From: Butyrivibrio hungatei NK4A153
Lineage (GTDB): Bacteria > Bacillota > Clostridia > Lachnospirales > Lachnospiraceae
Direction of reading: 5' to 3'
Assembly: GCF_000424465.1 (NCBI RefSeq)
Contig: NZ_AUJY01000002.1
Coordinates: 124,001-188,000 of the forward strand
DNA length: 64,000 nucleotides
A program made the translations under genes and the position numbers. Each line of letters starts with the position of its first letter. Within the stretch, counting starts at the first letter, position 1. This document shows positions 61,994 through 64,000 of this stretch, piece after piece. The notes under the pieces were generated by a model. That model made no database searches, was not told the DNA's origin, and saw nothing but the letters and a program-made list of their open reading frames with translations.

Positions 61994-63221
61994 AGTAGTT
62001 GTTACAGGAATGGGAGTAATCTCCCCTGTTGGAAATGATATTGATACTTTTTGGGAGAGCTTAAAGGCTGGAAAATGTGGCGTTGACAAGATAAAGAGAT
62101 TTGATGCTTCAGGACTTAAGGTTAGTCTCGATGCAGAAGTAAAAGAGTTTGAGCCAAAGAAATATTATGACACCGTTCAGGAAATCCGTAAGTCGGATCT
62201 TTTCATGCAGTATGCAATGGCAGCTGCAAGACAGGCCGTTGAGCAGAGCGGAATTCTTGAGAGTGAACTTGATAAAGAGCGCTTCGGAGTATATATAGGA
62301 TCCGGAATCGGCGGAATAAATACAACAATCCGTGAGACAAGAAAGCTTGATGAAAAGGGACCTGAGATGGTTTCACCTTTCTTCGTTCCCATGATGATCA
62401 GCAATATGGCAGCAGGTGCCGTATCGATCAAGTTTGGTGCCAAAGGTCCTACACTTCCTATTGTTACAGCATGTGCAACTTCAACACATACAATAGGTGA
62501 AGCTTACAGAGTTATCAAGCATGGCTATGCAGATGCTATCATCGCAGGCGGAAGTGAAGCTTCCATCAATGAACTTGCCATGGCAGGATTCATCAACTGT
62601 CAGGCGCTCAATCTTTCAGAAGATCCTTCAGAGGGAAGTATTCCTTTTGATAAGAGAAGAGGCGGCTTCGTGATGGGTGAGGGCGCAGGAATCCTTATCC
62701 TTGAAGAATATGAACATGCAAAGAAGCGCGGAGCAAAGATCTACGCTGAGGTTGTAGGATACGGAAACACATCTGACGCTTATCACATCACAGCTCCCGA
62801 TCCGGAAGGAGACGGCGCAGTAAGAGCAATCCAGGCTGCTGTAAATGAAGCAAAAGTAAGCGACAGCGACGAGATTTATTTCAATGCACACGGAACAGGA
62901 ACACATCTTAACGATGCGATGGAAACAAAGGCAATAAAGAAAGTCTTTGGTAAGAAAGCATATGACATCCACATCAGTTCAACAAAGTCTATGACAGGAC
63001 ACATGATGGGGGCAACAGGTGCGGTTGAAGCGATTGCTTCCGTTCTTGCACTTAATGACGGAATCATACCTCCGACAATCAATTACAAAGAAAAAGATGA
63101 AGAGTGCGATCTTAACTATACGGTAAACAAAGCTGAGAAAGTAGCTGTTGACTATGCTATCAGCACATCACTCGGATTTGGTGGCCACAATGCATGTATA
63201 GCTTTTAAGAAAGTTAATTAA
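61986..63221 (+). CDS. fabF: 3-Oxoacyl-ACP synthase II
   Basis: A 411-residue condensing enzyme that elongates acyl-ACP with malonyl-ACP. Catalytic Cys in VTACATSTHTIGEA, His in NAHGTGTHLND and Lys/His in KSMTGHMMGATGA. The ATG at 61986 lies inside the end of fabG, with GGAGG five bases upstream; a longer start at 61974 would put the ribosome site within the gene. The fabF step comes without fabH in this cluster. Confidence 0.95.
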   Translation: MCRVVVTGMGVISPVGNDIDTFWESLKAGKCGVDKIKRFDASGLKVSLDAEVKEFEPKKYYDTVQEIRKSDLFMQYAMAAARQAVEQSGILESELDKERFGVYIGSGIGGINTTIRETRKLDEKGPEMVSPFFVPMMISNMAAGAVSIKFGAKGPTLPIVTACATSTHTIGEAYRVIKHGYADAIIAGGSEASINELAMAGFINCQALNLSEDPSEGSIPFDKRRGGFVMGEGAGILILEEYEHAKKRGAKIYAEVVGYGNTSDAYHITAPDPEGDGAVRAIQAAVNEAKVSDSDEIYFNAHGTGTHLNDAMETKAIKKVFGKKAYDIHISSTKSMTGHMMGATGAVEAIASVLALNDGIIPPTINYKEKDEECDLNYTVNKAEKVAVDYAISTSLGFGGHNACIAFKKVN

Positions 63222-63233
63222 GAAAGGGCAATT

Positions 63234-63665
63234 ATGAGTTCATTAAAAGAGTACGGTGATCTTTTTTTAAGATTGAATTTAACAGAGCTTTCTGTCGAAG
63301 AAGGAGACTTTAAGATTCAAATGAAAAGAGAGAACTCCTGTAAGACCGAGAGCGTAAAGGTAGTAGAAGCTACGCCGGTACAAAAGGAGAGTGCTCCGGA
63401 CGTTCAAAGCGCGCAGGGAGCGGAAGAAAACATTTCCGGAACTGCGGTAAACGCACCGCTTCTTGGAATCTTCTATGCATCTGTCGGTGAAAAGAAAGCT
63501 CTCAAGGAAGGCGACAAAGTATCCGAAGGAGACGTACTTTGCACCATCGAGGCAATGAAAATGATGAATGAAGTAAAAGCTCCCGTGAGCGGGGTTGTCA
63601 AGAAAGTCTGTGTTACAGACGGCGCGCTTGTTGAGTATAAACAGACACTTTTTGTTATTGAGTAA
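63234..63665 (+). CDS. accB: Acetyl-CoA carboxylase biotin carboxyl carrier protein
   Basis: A 143-residue carrier. The biotinyl lysine is K109 in IEAMKMMNEV; the N-terminal helix and an Ala/Pro/Glu-rich linker (about 40-70) precede the biotinyl domain. It would be biotinylated by the birA product at 42030. Its stop is nine bases before fabZ. Confidence 0.95.
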   Translation: MSSLKEYGDLFLRLNLTELSVEEGDFKIQMKRENSCKTESVKVVEATPVQKESAPDVQSAQGAEENISGTAVNAPLLGIFYASVGEKKALKEGDKVSEGDVLCTIEAMKMMNEVKAPVSGVVKKVCVTDGALVEYKQTLFVIE

Positions 63666-63674
63666 GAGGAATTT

Positions 63675-64000
63675 ATGAATAGAGAAGAATTGAAAAAGAT
63701 ACTTCCGCACAGAGAGCCGATGCTTCTTGTTGATGAGGCGTATCTTAATGAGGACGGAACGGCAACAGGTTATTACAACGTGCGCGGCGATGAGTATTTT
63801 TTACAGGGACATTTCCCCGGTAATCCCATCGTGCCCGGAGTAATACAGTGCGAGATAATGGCACAGTCAGCCTGCGTTCTTTTTGCGGATAAGATGGCGA
63901 ATGGCGGAGTTATTCCTGTTTATACGGGACTTGATAAAGTTCGTTTCAGAAACATGGTTAAGCCCGGAGACAGGATCAGAGTCGACACTAAGGTCATAAG
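63675..64000 (+). CDS. fabZ: 3-Hydroxyacyl-ACP dehydratase, C-terminus outside window
   Basis: The frame is open from ATG 63675 to the window edge (about 108 residues). KKILPHREPMLLVDEAY and the active-site stretch GHFPGNPIVPGVIQCEIMAQ with catalytic H46 and E60 identify FabZ. GAGGAATTT precedes the start. In this gene order accC, accD and accA usually follow. Confidence 0.93.
   Translation, partial: MNREELKKILPHREPMLLVDEAYLNEDGTATGYYNVRGDEYFLQGHFPGNPIVPGVIQCEIMAQSACVLFADKMANGGVIPVYTGLDKVRFRNMVKPGDRIRVDTKVI

Noticed and set aside
1-64000. tRNA, rRNA or prophage genes
   Set aside because: No tRNA T-loop plus CCA-end arrangement, rRNA sequence or phage structural gene was found on reading.

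Overview
The window looks like a chromosomal segment of a rumen or gut Lachnospiraceae bacterium, most likely Butyrivibrio or Pseudobutyrivibrio. This is inferred from the gene families (clostridial fab/acc order with FabK, meso-diaminopimelate dehydrogenase, type Ic aspartate aminotransferase, a GH65/beta-phosphoglucomutase sugar cluster, an esterase-GH43 fusion), the moderate G+C, strong AGGAGG ribosome sites and many dispersed intergenic repeats. No rRNA, tRNA, prophage, transposase or CRISPR array was seen. Most genes are ordinary housekeeping or sugar-metabolism genes; the unusual content lies mainly between genes.

Layout. 1-7.7 kb: a truncated DUF4230 protein, an AEC transporter, a chemotaxis receptor, a flavodoxin-like protein behind an unusual set of inverted repeats, a YbaK-type deacylase, a GNAT acetyltransferase and an unknown protein with a structured leader. 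7.7-12.8 kb: two arrays of a 63-64 bp repeat, two copies of a 182-bp repeat, a hypoxanthine-DNA glycosylase and a three-gene ABC-2 exporter. 12.8-16.7 kb: an esterase-GH43 fusion enzyme, a small antitoxin-like protein, a Nudix hydrolase and a 189-bp palindromic element. 16.7-23 kb: sulfur amino acid genes (Rrf2 regulator/metY divergent pair, LysR/metE-metF divergent pair). 23-30 kb: an antiporter, a Cys-rich mini-protein, a HAD phosphatase, lipoproteins and ddh. 29.3-36.5 kb: a LacI regulator followed by an ABC sugar importer, a GH65 phosphorylase and beta-phosphoglucomutase, forming an uptake and phosphorolysis route for a glucose disaccharide.

36.7-44.8 kb: a (KPECTP)n repeat protein, a second metY-like gene, a nicotinate-to-NAD salvage operon (NadR-like, PncB, NadE on the minus strand), then birA, bioB and bioY. 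One BirA-type operator lies between bioB and bioY with -35 boxes for both directions inside its arms. 44.8-57.6 kb: a serine hydrolase, an SGNH esterase, a DUF815 ATPase, a second Cys-rich mini-protein, hypA with a COG0523 GTPase that lacks the family CxCC motif, a diguanylate cyclase, pta, a membrane glycosyltransferase-like protein, an aspartate aminotransferase, a candidate small RNA and a histidine phosphatase. 57.6-64 kb: HU, a MerR regulator and, divergent from it, the type II fatty acid operon acpP-fabK-fabD-fabG-fabF-accB-fabZ, running off the end of the window.

The strongest leads for something undescribed are: the evenly spaced CACAGATAA/TTATCTGTG inverted repeats at 4.1-4.4 kb; the two polar 63-64 bp repeat arrays with a shared terminal unit; the candidate small RNA near 56.6 kb; the two-member Cys-rich mini-protein family; and the MerR-type operator that appears to control fatty acid synthesis. 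All functional calls come from reading the sequence and family knowledge; no database search was run.
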